A stretch of 64,000 nt of DNA from Nemophila menziesii (GCA_029959085.1 JARWIR010000002.1:42590233-42654232); one strand, 5' to 3'. Positions 47,813 to 58,905 are shown, numbered from the stretch's first letter. Notes: generated by a model not told the origin, from the sequence alone. Made by a program: numbers and translations.

Positions 47813-49426
47813 TGATGTCTCCTTAATTGTTCTTATTTTCGACCCTTAGGAGACATCATTTTTGGTGTTTATTTAATCAATTCGATAGACTTTTGGACTA
47901 AATATGCAATAATATGATTTTCCTCTTTTATTTCTAGCATTTTTTATTTATTAAGCTTTTTCGCGTAATATTGGTATTTTTAGTGAAGATTTTTCAGGTT
48001 TTAAATGTTAGCTAGAAGATGAATCCGAGGAGAAAGTCAAAGATCAAAAGATAGAGTCAAGACTTGAAAAGAAATCCCGAAGATATTATTTTTAGAGCTG
48101 AAAATCCATTTTCCAGGCCATAGATTGCTGATTTCGAGGTGCTTAAGCGATGATTTAGTTGTTGACCTTTGAAGAGAAATCATTCCTTATCGAGTTACGG
48201 AACTTTAGCAACTGGAATGAGGTCAATCGGAGTTGTAACGCATCGGGAAAAGCCGTTTCAGTGTAGGTGTATCAGCAGTTACGGGATTTTGGGCTTAGAA
48301 TTTGGGCTTGGACATTTAATTAGTGTTTTATTATTATGTCCAAGCCCTAATCCGTTTTTGAGCTTATAAAAGGAGATTTTGACGTCATTATTTCTCACCT
48401 CTCAATTTGTTCTTCAAATCATCTCATCCTTAGAAGAGAGTGTCAACAGGATTCACATTCTGCAAGATTAAAAACACCAGAGAGAAGCAACTGAAGGAAG
48501 GAGAAGAAGCTACAAAGAGCTGGAGAGGGTCTATATCTCCGTTCGTAGTCAATCTGATTCCGGAAATTAGGTTCTTTTGTCTTTTTAATTCTGTAAACAA
48601 TATGAATTCCATTACTTTTAATTTCGTATTTCATTTTAATATGAGCTAAGTTTTCTATAGTGCTTGAGAACAAATAAGGGTGAATCCCAATCTTATTAAT
48701 TAACGAATGTTGAATTTGGGTTTTTATTGAATTAAACTAAATTAGGGTTTTTACTCTTTTCGATAAATTATGAATATTTACTGTTTTTAGCGTCATGAAC
48801 TAGGAACAGGTAGTAGTATTTAGGCTATTCCAAATAGTGGCAGTTGGATCATCCTGGCGGAGGGTTTAAATACAGAACCATTTATTCAATCTAGGATAGA
48901 AGTTAATGATTCTGACGAGCTTATCTAATCATAAGGTCAATGAGGTAATAACACTTAATCATCCAACGGTGGATCATATTTACCCTGACGGGACTAGTGA
49001 CACTTTAGGATCGCCTTATAGTCCACCCTGACGGGGGTATAAGGAAATTAGAATCCCGACCATTGTAATTGACTAATTTAGCCCTTAAACAACATAAGTT
49101 AAGAAATAGGATAGGGAGGATCCTTGCGTTCTCAAGTGCTACTTCTCATATTGCGTTTTACATCATTTTACTTGCGTCTTAGCTTTTATTTGCATTTTAA
49201 TATTTGTCTTTCATTCATTAGCTTTAATAACAAAAACCAAACAAACATATTATTATCTTTTATTTTCATAAGTGCATCAATCACTATTTGTTAGACATTG
49301 TGATCAACCATCCCGTCCTTGGAACGAATCTGTATAATCAGATATACTACTTGGGACAACCGTACACTTGCGGTTGTGGTTCGATTATCTTTTGCATTTA
49401 TTTTTAGAACACACAAAGGACCACCA
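47813..49426 (+). repeat. 3' LTR of the Athila-type element (1614 bp)
   Basis: Begins TGATGTCTCC and ends GGACCACCA, one base longer at the very end than the 5' LTR. About 31 substitutions separate the two by hand count, with a cluster at 48857-48937. It is followed directly by ATGAG (49427-49431), the right target duplication. Confidence 0.93.
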
Positions 49427-49431
49427 ATGAG

Positions 49432-50455
49432 CAATAGTTACTCTGGGAAAATGTTCTTTTGCGAAAGATAATAAGGCCTATGAATTTTCAATCATCTCGG
49501 GTATAGGAATCTCAACTTGTAATGGTTATGAGGTCTTTTCCCTTGAATTTATAACTTCTTTGCTCTCTGATTTCACCATTGCATGCTTTTCTCTACTAAC
49601 TAGACCCATTTTACCCTTTTTCTTTGTACCCGAACTTGCACCTTTCTCAATTGTTTTCTTCTCAATAGTACCGAATACCTTGTTTTGATTCTTCTTCATC
49701 TCACTAACAAATGGATAATGTCTCTGTTCTTTTAGTCATCTCAATTGACCTCCAACTCAAAGATTTGAACACTCTTGAAATTTTTGCCCTTAATTTTGGG
49801 TTGAACAAGTGATACTTGGGTTAGGAAAGGTGTACGGAAAATGATTCTCTAAGTGGGTATGATGAACTCTTGCTTGGTTGGTACAAAATTTTAGAAAAAT
49901 ATTTTAAATTTCGGCTTGATTTTGGATTTTAGATGTTTTAGATTAAATTGGGTGTTTGAATAGTGTGTATTGGATATTGGGGAAGGAATTGGGTATGAAT
50001 CTATGGTGATTTGGTAGTTTTTAATCTGAGGTGAAGGTTTGGTAAATCTTTAATGGATTTTGGAAGGTTTGGGGAAGAGAAGGCTTAAGGTTTATGAATT
50101 CTGTAAGTGTATATAAGCTAACCTATTATACCTTATTTTTGTCGGAGTCGTGCGGTGCACGCAGGGTTGGTTCATTGTACCGCAAAAATCTTCTGATCCC
50201 CGAGCATTACATGGTGTGTCACAATCCACGATACAGCCTTTGGGTGTGGTGCACCGCATTGTATGATGTACATCAGAAATCGTATGATGCTTTCGTAATT
50301 GGCCTAATTTCTCGTACCGTGGTGACGGTTCATGGTCATGCGATGTATCGCACGAAAATCTGTTCGACACCGTGGCATAGTACCCGATTGGCTACAAGAT
50401 TAGTCAAGCCCGTTAGGGTCAACGACTTATGCCTCGTGGCTATTACCTAGGTCTG
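49432..50455 (-). pseudogene. Old Athila-type element: ORF3 N-terminus and preceding noncoding region
   Basis: On the minus strand, an ATG at 49739 starts MTKRTETLS and is broken after a few codons by TAG; other frames continue towards the insertion point. Upstream (49740-50090) is the A/C-rich leader. Then 50130-50400 is a G/C-richer stretch with self-complementary motifs, in the same place as the palindrome array of the complete element. Removal of the nested element joins this to 36567. Confidence 0.6.
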
Positions 50456-51478
50456 TAATTAAACCCCCCGTCAAGGCGATTACTTTGCCACTTAAGTAAA
50501 TAGCTTAATTACTAATTCCTATTTTGGATTCATGACTTCAAAGACAGTAAATAATTTCAAGATAATACTCAATACAAAATTACCCAATTCAAATTAAATC
50601 TTTCAATCCCAAATTCAAAAACATTAATTAAACAAACTAAGGTTCACCCCATTAAAGAGATTCTCAAGCACTTAAAGTATTTAGCTCATAATAGAAATAA
50701 AAACTAAAGAAATATAATTAAAATAACTGATAGTCAATTAAAGAAATAAAATAGAGAACCTAATTAAAGGGTTGAATTGACTGTTGTTGGAAGAATTGCT
50801 TCTCCAGCTTCAGCTTCTTCTCTCCTCTTTGCTTCTAACTTTCTCTCTGGCATTTCTGACTTGTGTAATATGAGTTTTATGTAAAATAAAAGTCTAAAGG
50901 CCTATTAATAAGAAGAAAATCGTATTTGGGCTATTACTTAAGAAAATAAAATAAATATTAAAAATCCCAAAACCAATCTTTAATTTCAAATCCCGTACCT
51001 GGTGTGCAACCCGTAGTAAAACGGCTGTAACATCGTCAAATCAACTCCAACTTGACCCATTCCAGTTGCTAAATATTCCTAACTTAATAAGGAATAATAT
51101 CTATTTCATGACACAATGGCTGAATCCACGTCTATGTAGCTCAAAATCAGTAATCAATATCAGCCTTCCAGATTTGTAGCTTTCCTAGTCAACTCTTCGG
51201 GATATCTTTTCTTGCCTTTGACTTCTCCACTCGATCTAAAACTTTAATTATCAATTCCTCTCGTTGTATTGGTGCTCCGTAGCATCCATGAACCTACAAA
51301 CTTTGTACTAAAAACAAACTATTTAACGTGCAAAAGCTTTAAAAATGAAATATAATAAATACAATGAGAGAAACTGAAATATAACGAAATAATCCTAAAA
51401 GTCTATCATATAAGTCAATCATTCAGCTAAAAAGATGTCTCGTAATGGAATATAATTAGAACAAAAAGGGAGACATCA
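50456..51478 (-). repeat. Truncated minus-strand Athila-type LTR
   Basis: On the minus strand it begins TGATGTCTCCC at 51478, directly after a polypurine-like tract (plus strand AGACCCCAAACTC at 51479-51491). It runs through a region matching the other LTRs (GAGCTAAATACTTTAAGTGC and CCTTGACGG at about 50465), then stops near 50455 before the expected LTR end. There its sequence gives way to the old element's pre-ORF3 region, so a deletion or rearrangement joined the two. Confidence 0.65.
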
Positions 51479-53112
51479 AGACCCCAAACTCAAACCTTTT
51501 TCGTCCCGACAAAGAAAAAATAAAACCAGTGGTCTTAAAGTGAATGCAGAAATGCATAATCTAGTAAATACACCCAAAGCAAAAATTAAAACAAATCTCA
51601 TATAGAAAAACTTAGTAATTAATATACACATACACTTATCATGCAAAAATCAAACGCAAATAATATCAATCTTAAAATTAATTTCACAAAGCTAGAAGGT
51701 TACGCTTGTAGTTATCTCAGTATAATGGTTATAGGGTGTTCATTGATCCTCACTCACTTTGTACGATCCACTTAGCATACTCCCTATTAGTTGAATCATA
51801 AACTCACTATGAACCTAGAAATCACGAGGACTTTACGGTTTTAGCATAGGCTTAGGGATGGTGTGGTATGCATATTTGGTAAATTTGAAGCGAGCTTTTG
51901 GCGCTCTCCTCACTTACCATCAACAACTATCCAAGAGCTTGAGTTTACACTCGAATAATGTTCTTACTCTACCCATTTGACACACTAATTTAGCATCCCC
52001 ATATCAACCCAATAAATACTAAGATGATTTCACGAGATTTTCACTTCGCCGGTTACTTTTTTCTTTTTATTTATTTAGTTATTTTTTATATTTTTCATAT
52101 ACAGTCGATAACTGGGTTCTCGGTTAGTGATGGCCGGGTTCCCGTCTAGTGATGGCCCCGGTTAGTGATGGACGGGTTCTCGGTTGTCTACTGTTTTGAC
52201 AACTTTTATCACTTTTTTCCTTTTCATTCCCGGCAAAGGGTTACAAATAATATATCATCAGAAATTTTACCTCAATATAAACACATATTATTCCCTCCCA
52301 ATGTAATTTCCCCTTGATGAAACCCACCAACCCAAATTCAAGCTCAAGACAAGTCTCAAGATCGTGATTCAAGTGCGGGTCATATGGAAATGCCTAATAA
52401 ACTAAGAGGATATGGGCTTATATCTTGGCGACAATAGAAAGGCTTAAGTCTCAAAATTGGGCTAAGACGGATATAATTAATTCATGGGATATAAGGCTAA
52501 ACAGTCTCAAATGGCTAATAAAGAACTGCCCCTATCATTTTCATAGTTACATAGCTTACCTATAGTTCATATCTAAGTGGGTTCTCTACTAATTTGGATC
52601 TCACGTTCTACAAACCAAACATTTTCCTTAAGTACAAGTTTACTTTTTTGCATTCTTCATTAATTCTTCCTATCAATTACCTATGTTTGCATGCATTTAA
52701 AGTGTGTTTTATATTAACCCCTAAAGTCCACTATATTATGTCTTGGATTTATCAAAAGTATTCTTAATGGGGACATTTAAAATATTCTACAGTCAAATTC
52801 AACCCTTAATCAATTTTATTTAAAACAATTAAAAACAAATAACACATAAAATTGGGATGAGGCAACGAACCTCACCCCAAACTCGAAAATGAATCGTGTC
52901 CCCGCGACTCTAAAAGAATTGATAAAGAAAGTGAACTAATATACACTAAATAAGAAAGGGATAGAAAAACGTATCTTAACCAACACGAGGCAGGTTTTCA
53001 GTGTTGCGTCCGAGTGGAGCTTCTTTCATAAGTAATGAGTAGGTGGCATGTTGTATGGTTCTCACTCCAAGTAAGCAACTATGAATGGTCCTATCCACGA
53101 ATCTTTGTGACT
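51479..53112 (-). mobile_element. Deleted Athila relative: end of ORF3 and 3' noncoding region
   Basis: The minus strand 53080-52976 encodes the last part of an ORF3 (GVRTIQHATY, GRNTENLPRVG, stop at 52976), closely matching the end of ORF3 at 46335. The 3' noncoding region and polypurine tract follow down to 51479. A 22-bp tandem repeat lies at 52114-52185 (GGGTTCTCGGTTAGTGATGG type). Confidence 0.65.
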
Positions 53113-54010
53113 TTATGGCCTATTCTCTGGTTTGCGAGCTTTCCATACAACTTCATGGCCGACGCCAAACTCAATATTTGGCTCAGTATCCACAGGGTTT
53201 CTTTGGATTTCCTTAGGGAATGTGTGATGTGAAAGGATGTGAATGTTATGAATGGTGGGATCTAACTTCCTTTGTTTCTTACCCCAGACATGGAATGTCT
53301 CGGTTACGTTTTTAGCATGAAAGGTAAATGTTCCCTCCTGGAAGTTGATGCTTTGACTTGTGTCCATGAAAGGCCTTCCACATATAATTAGAACCTGCTT
53401 ATTTGCATCAAAATCAAGTATAACAAAGTCAGCAGGGATGGTGATATTACATGTTCGGACATGAACGCCCATTACTATTCCCCACATCTTGGTAACTGAG
53501 TTATCTGCAAACTGCAATTTCACCGGAGCTTTCTCTGTCTTCTGAAGTCCAAGTCGATCAAATACGTACTTTGGCATCAAATTCAGACCTGAAGCCACAT
53601 CTCACATAGATTTCATTTTGAGCATACCATTGATTTGAATAAGAAGATTAAAGCTTCCTAGATCTTTGAGTCTCAATGGTAACTCATTTTCTACTCTTCT
53701 TGAGACTCTCTCAGTATGAGCCAAGGTCTCTTTCTTGGCTTCTACACCCGCTTCTGGAATAACTTGCGTGAATACTTGTTTCGGTGTAAGCCCTTTCTTC
53801 CTAATCCCAAGCATTTGGGCGTTGATATTTTCAGGAATATACGCCTCTACAAATGTCTTAAGTTCAATGTCAACCTTTATATTTGTCTCCAGAATAGATG
53901 GTGACATTGTTTGATCAACTGGTGTGAGCCCACCTTCTCTTCTTTTTTCTTTTCTTGCACAAAAGGTGCAACTTCTTCTCTCAACTCTTTTAAGGTTTCT
54001 TTCTCTTTTT
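53113..54010 (-). pseudogene. Deleted Athila relative: gag end and protease
   Basis: The minus strand reads a gag C-terminal segment (53907-53602) and then a retropepsin region (53598-53113: LNLMPKYVFDRLGL, PADFVILDFDANK, ICGRPFMDTSQS). A TGA stop lies at about 53601 just before the active-site-like residues DVAS. Directly after the protease part, near 53100, the sequence jumps to the end of ORF3, so RT, RNase H, integrase and most of ORF3 have been deleted. The sequence type differs from the complete element, indicating another family. Confidence 0.7.
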
Positions 54011-54015
54011 ATTTC

Positions 54016-54950
54016 TGATGTGTCCTCATTTGTTATAGATTTGTATTAGGATGAGACATCATTTTTAGTGATTTAGAAGTGATAATAGTAGATTTTCTTG
54101 AGAAATAGTGCACTTTCCTATTTTGCGTCTTGATTTAGTAAAATAATATTTTTAGAGCATATTGGGTTAATTGTTTATTTAGTGTGTAGCTTTAAAGATA
54201 ATTATGAAGATTAATTAGAGTCCAAGTCAAAGACTACAAGATATGGAAAGAGATTAGTATGGTAATTGGAGATAAGGAAATAAAAGCTAAATATATGGAA
54301 AAGGAAAAGCTGCCTAAATCTGAATTTCTGCAGCAACGCCTAAAGAAGTGGTGATAACTCCAACAAGGAAGCCGATTTTGGTAAATTCCCTACTAAGGGA
54401 GGTAGATAATTCGCTGAGGATTCGTTTGGTATATAGTGGAGCAAAAACCGACCAATAACGAAGAAGATATGCTCAAAACAGTCCAGCAGTGTTTATCTTT
54501 ATTTCCATACGAATTTGAGTTTGGCTTGGAGTCCATTACATTACCTCTCCCTCAAGAAAACGAATTAGGTCTTCTAAACACCTATAAATACACCCTTATA
54601 TCACTTGTAAGGTCTCTTTCCTAGCAATAAAATAAGACTTTAGCAATTATTGTATAGGGTTTCCTAGCAATGGTTGTATAGGGTTTTACTTTACTTTGAT
54701 TTATTTTATAGCAATGGTTGTATAGGTTGTTTGCAAGTTGATAGGTTTATTTTCTAGTAAATGTTGTATAGGGTTTGTTTTCCTAGCCATGCTTGTTTTT
54801 GAGTCAAAAACAAGTAGGGGTTTGATTTGTACTTGTCATTTTGTGGATATAAAATGGTAAGTTTGATCAAAAAAAAGAAATGTATAGTTTCATCATAGGG
54901 TAGAAATATTAATTTTTAATAAATAAATCGTCACATGCCCTGTCTAATAA
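54016..54950 (+). repeat. Plus-strand LTR of a third Athila-like family (solo or truncated)
   Basis: Starts TGATGTGTCC and repeats the layout of the other LTRs (GACATCATTTTTAGTG near the start). It has a TATA box (CTATAAATAC, about 54581) followed by a leader. The right end is uncertain, and no internal region or partner LTR is adjacent, so a solo LTR is likely. Confidence 0.5.
54641..54776 (+). repeat. Interspersed 22-bp repeats, four copies
   Basis: Units of the type TAGCAATGGTTGTATAGGG begin at 54641, 54665, 54709 and 54755, within the leader part of the 54016 LTR. Confidence 0.75.
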
Positions 54951-55242
54951 ATACTTTCATCGGCCTCAAATATGGTTGGAAAATCACCTTGGAGTTCTAG
55001 AAAAGTAACTATACCTCATCACCAGATTGAGTTTCAAACACGTAGGCAACTACAAATGGCAGTTACCAAATACATGTTAATAAAACAATAATAATGAGTA
55101 AGGGCTTATAGGGAATTAGTGGACATTCTGGTTGATATTTATCCAACATTTCGGTTGATATTTTTCCATGACATCTTCTATCATTAACGATTCACATATC
55201 CAACATTAGCTGCAAGTGCACATGCAAACAAATCAAGTGAAT
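54951..55242. other. Noncoding stretch
   Basis: No gene or repeat recognised. It lies downstream of the possible minus-strand terminal exon. Confidence 0.4.
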
Positions 55243-55736
55243 TCAAGACAAACATGATTTTGATATAATTGTAGCAAGCTGGTCTTGCTGCAAGAGACAA
55301 ATCATATAGAATTAATTAAAAATATTTCATTATTACATACTCAATTATAGGAATTTAAAAATATCTTGAAATACTCTCTCTATATTCAGAGCGATAGAGA
55401 AAAAATGATACCATACACTCCAGAAATAACTAACTTGTGAATGAACAGAATTCCCATTTCACACGTTGTGTGCCATTTGTATTAACAATGTAAAGTGGAA
55501 CACTAAAGCCAAATGAATAGATTGAATAGATAAGAAAAGAGCGCAAATATAATTTTGAAATGAGACGAGAGAGAAAGGATGTACATAAGTAATGTTAATG
55601 TTACCTTGAGAAATACATGTAGCCCAATAAGTAGACCTGAAATGAGAAATATGCGGGTTAAGGCTTCTTGTCGACTCTCAAATTTTTTTGAAGTAAAGTC
55701 TATCAAACTTACTCCAAGAAATAACATTTCACATGT
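55243..55736 (-). CDS. Possible last two exons of an unrecognised membrane protein gene
   Basis: On the minus strand 55736-55605 is exactly 44 codons, bounded by a pyrimidine-rich AG (CTCTGTTTAAG|) and a good donor (AAG|GTAAC). It is phase 0 at both ends and encodes ESRQEALTRIFLISG followed by a hydrophobic run, LLIGLHVFL. A second stretch, 55287-55243, follows an excellent acceptor (TTGTCTCTTGCAG|) and adds QDQLATIISKSC before a TGA, in phase. The hydrophobic run suggests one membrane helix. I do not recognise the family, and no upstream exon was found. It could be a fragment carried by a repeat. Confidence 0.4.
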
Positions 55737-56059
55737 CTTAAACAGAGATAAAGGTACACAAGAAATTCAATAAGAAACTAAAAGTGAATATTGTTATGCA
55801 GAAAAATAATACTATATATTTTCATATTTAAGGTATGAATGAAGATTTGTTCCAGGATAGGTTTAGGCATTAAATTGATATCACAATCAAACAAACATTT
55901 TCGAAATAAAATGTCAAAAACATTTTTGAAATCAGAAATCGACTCAACTTTAGAAATAAAAAATTAAACCCTTATCCTATCTTAATAAGATTTGAAAGCA
56001 GAAATCAAAATATAATTCAAATATTTGGAATTTGGAAGCTATTAATTATATATTCACAA

Positions 56060-57330
56060 CACCTATTGTCTCAACGATAACTGGAATACATATTATTGAT
56101 ATTAATAATGAAGATAGATTTTTTTGGCCATATGCTAAAAATGGAAAATATATACAAATACCGCGTATAAGAAATTGTTGAAGAACGGGTACTTAATAAG
56201 CTACAAAAAGTTGAGGATCCATCTAATTATAATTCTAAGATATAAGGAATTATATGGAAATATAATATTCTGAAAAAAAATTCAATTGAAAAGCTTGTAA
56301 TAATGCAATACCTACGAGAAACAATCTCTATACAAGGAAATGCGCAGATGATAAGATGTGTATATGGTGTAGACATAACTCGGTGAAACATTTATTACTA
56401 CATTGTAAAATGTATAAGGAAATTTGGGCATGCACCTCGTTACAGATTAGGATCGATGAAACAGAGAATATAACACTTTTGGAATGGATAATTAAGATCA
56501 TAGGGATTTATAAAGAATAGGGATAGAATGAAAATATTATTAGAGATTATTTAATGATTAACATATGGAAAATATTGAAAGAAAAGATAAAAGCGTTACA
56601 TGAAGAAAAATAATTTTAGGGACAAAGTATTATATTTAATACTAATTACTTATGAACGAGATTCATGGAATAAACTGGAAAAAATTCACAATCCAGTTAA
56701 GATGATTACTAATATATTACCACATGAAGAAAATGGTCTGGAGAATGAGGAAGCAGATATAATTCTAAAGTGTGACGCATCATTTAAATATAAATATGAA
56801 TCAACTGGAATAAGGATCATACAACAACATAAGAGATTGTGAAACACAACTCCATTCAAAATTGACTTAATGTGTGAATCGGCTCTTGAAGGGGAAGCTT
56901 TTGAAATCCTCAAAGCGGTACAAAAATGCGAGGATTATCCGTAGGATTGAAAGATTATTCTTTCAGATAACCTTGAGATCATTCAAGGTATTAAGCAAGC
57001 GTCACTCGTGAATTAGAAAATCTGGTTGATTATTGAAAAAGATCAAACAAAAAGCTACTGAGTTTGGTCCAAATTCCTCTCATTTCATCGAAAGGGAATT
57101 CAACATTCAGGCGGATAAGCTACAAACAGAGGTTAGACACGGGACTACCATGGCTTTTGGAACGTCAAGTTCTTTTTTCCAGTTTGCTGAAAACATTAGT
57201 AGATCAGGGATTGGATGAACCTACGGCCTTCCAATCTTTTTCTTTTTTTTCTTTGTTTTGTATCTCCTTTTCCTTTCTTGTTTATTTGCTTGATTCTTAG
57301 GCACCTTCATATGTCCAAAAAAATTAAAAT
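56060..57330 (+). mobile_element. LINE remnant: RT C-terminus, zf-RVT and RNase H
   Basis: Reading across frames: DRFFWPYAKNGKY (about 56115), a zinc-binding zf-RVT motif CIWC..H.....HLLLHC.....W (56358-56430), then an RNase H-like region with KCDASF (about 56767), SDNLEIIQGIKQA (about 56965) and REFNIQADKL (about 57100). Numerous stops and shifts break the frame, so this is an old pseudogene. The tail after the stop is T-rich and ends in an A-rich run (about 57315-57330). This is a different LINE family from 17576-19198. Confidence 0.65.
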
Positions 57331-58469
57331 ATATTCATAATCAAATAAACTTTCAAAATCAGAAATCCAATTTCTGACACAAATAACTGAATATATTATA
57401 AAAATTCGAAAACATTCTTATGCATAAAAGAAACATCAAATAAATAAAAACAAAGAAGTACAGAATGATAAAATGGCTTACAGATGCACAATAAAGGGTA
57501 AATTATCTATAGGGTCTTGGAAACCATTTTAATGCTACAAAAGTAACAACATAGCTCTATCTCAATCAAAGAGTCATCTAAGATTACCAATGTCATTACT
57601 ACCATTATAGTGTATATAAGAAAAAAATAAGATTCGTTTCTCTCCACCATTACTATTTGTCTCTATCATTCCTTATCACTTTTTCTCTTTCGTCCATTGT
57701 CATTTTACTCTCTCCTCTTCCATTAAATATCAATACTTTCCAACTCTGACCACAACCATTGACCATCGCCGAGCACCGCAGATCACCGCAAACCACCACA
57801 AGTGTCGCAAGAAAAAGTACCGAGTATCGAAAAAAGTGCTAAGTATCGGTAAAAGTGTTGGGTATTGGACAAAGTTACTGATTATTCGGAAAATTTTCAT
57901 TGAGTATCATGCATTTTTCTGAGTATCGGGTAAAAAAATTGAGTATACTTAATAATTTTACTAAGTATACTTGAAAAAATTTATTGAGTTTTTTGGATTT
58001 TTATAGTCATTCTGAGAAAGTTGCCGAATTTCATTATTATCTTAATTTATATTATTTATAAAAAAAATTACAACTCAAATTATTACCATATGGTGTTTAG
58101 AGTATCAAAGAAAATGAAAAAATAAAAAAATTACAACTAAAAAGTAAAGTGTTGAGCATTTCGACCAAGGAAAAAAGAAAAAAGAAAAAAATTGAAAAGT
58201 GTTGAGTAAACTTCATACACATACATGTATTGAGTAAGAATCCAGTTTTGAGGAAAAAAAAAAAACAATCAAGAATGCTCACTACTTACTCAATAAAAAC
58301 AAAAAGAAAAAATATTGCAGTATTTACTCTAAACGAAAAAAAAGAAAAATGGATCTTCTGTAAATGATCTTCGGTGTAACTTCCTTAAAGCCACTTCATC
58401 ATACTTATTTATCACTACTTCCTTAATAAACCATAAATAATTTCATAAAAACCCCTTTAAAGCCATAGA
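57331..58469. other. Noncoding stretch with diverged GAGTAT repeats
   Basis: No gene. Within 57816-57990 a motif of the type GAGTATCGG followed by A-rich spacer recurs about seven times at 20-35 bp intervals, in variant forms. The rest is AT-rich, with T- and A-runs. Confidence 0.5.
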
Positions 58470-58689
58470 AAAAAGTTCCAGCAAGAGTCAATGTAGACCC
58501 CAAAACTCCATGTGCGAGTATCAAAGAGTTCGCCAAAGAACTTGGGGTAAATGGGTGGTTGAAATTGGAGAACCCAAAAAACGAATCAGAATTTGGTTAG
58601 ACTCATTCGCTACTGCTGAAGAAGCTTCTATGGCTTATGATGAAGCTGCAAGGAAGAAGAAGGATGGATTTTTCTGGAGACACCGGTGA
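58470..58689 (+). pseudogene. DREB2-like AP2/ERF domain fragment
   Basis: From an ATG at 58510 a short frame carries most of an AP2 DNA-binding domain: [17 protein letters not shown], then [20 protein letters not shown]. It breaks off after AARKKK and stops at 58687-58689. Just upstream (58470-58509), KVPA and a PENS-like segment typical of DREB2 proteins are readable only in another frame, so there is a frameshift. The usual ends of the domain (YG..A.LNFP) are missing. Family members are nuclear activators of drought and heat responses; this copy looks nonfunctional. Confidence 0.7.
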
Positions 58690-58905
58690 AGACAACTTTA
58701 TGCAGCAGCTCTGATCTAGGGCCTCGCCAAAGATTCATGAACTCCGGTGGTCTTCTTCGATTGATTTGAGCTTCTGAGACCCAAGTTCTTCGCCTCGGAC
58801 TTCTCAGCGCCCGGCGCAGGTTTCTTGTGCAGGCGAGCTGCTGGTGGTCATCTGATGAATTCTTCTGTTGTTGGTTAAGTCACGTACGGAATCGATGGAG
58901 GCTTG
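58690..58905. other. GC-richer stretch after the AP2 fragment
   Basis: Distinctly higher in G+C than its surroundings, with motifs such as CAGCGCCCGGCGCAGG. No clear frame on either strand. It may be transcript-derived sequence captured with the AP2 fragment, or the edge of an unidentified element. Confidence 0.35.

Larger units (their letters stand above)
36573..49426 (+). mobile_element. Athila-type Ty3/gypsy LTR retrotransposon, structurally complete, defective
   Basis: 12,854 bp with LTR, primer site, gag, protease, RT, RNase H, integrase, ORF3, long 3' noncoding region, polypurine tract and LTR, flanked by ATGAG. The domain order, the RT motif VFMDD, the tRNA-Asp-type primer site and an extra ORF after integrase place it in the Athila branch (established knowledge of the lineage). 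The coding part carries one frameshift and three in-frame stops, so it could move only with help from other copies. LTR divergence by hand count is about 31 substitutions in 1,613 positions. It is nested in ORF3 of an older minus-strand relative. Confidence 0.93.

Noticed and set aside
50092..50450. 118-codon plus-strand open frame (and its antisense partner)
   Set aside because: Lies in the noncoding spacer of the old minus-strand element. It has no domain, and its length is explained by the GC-richer composition.
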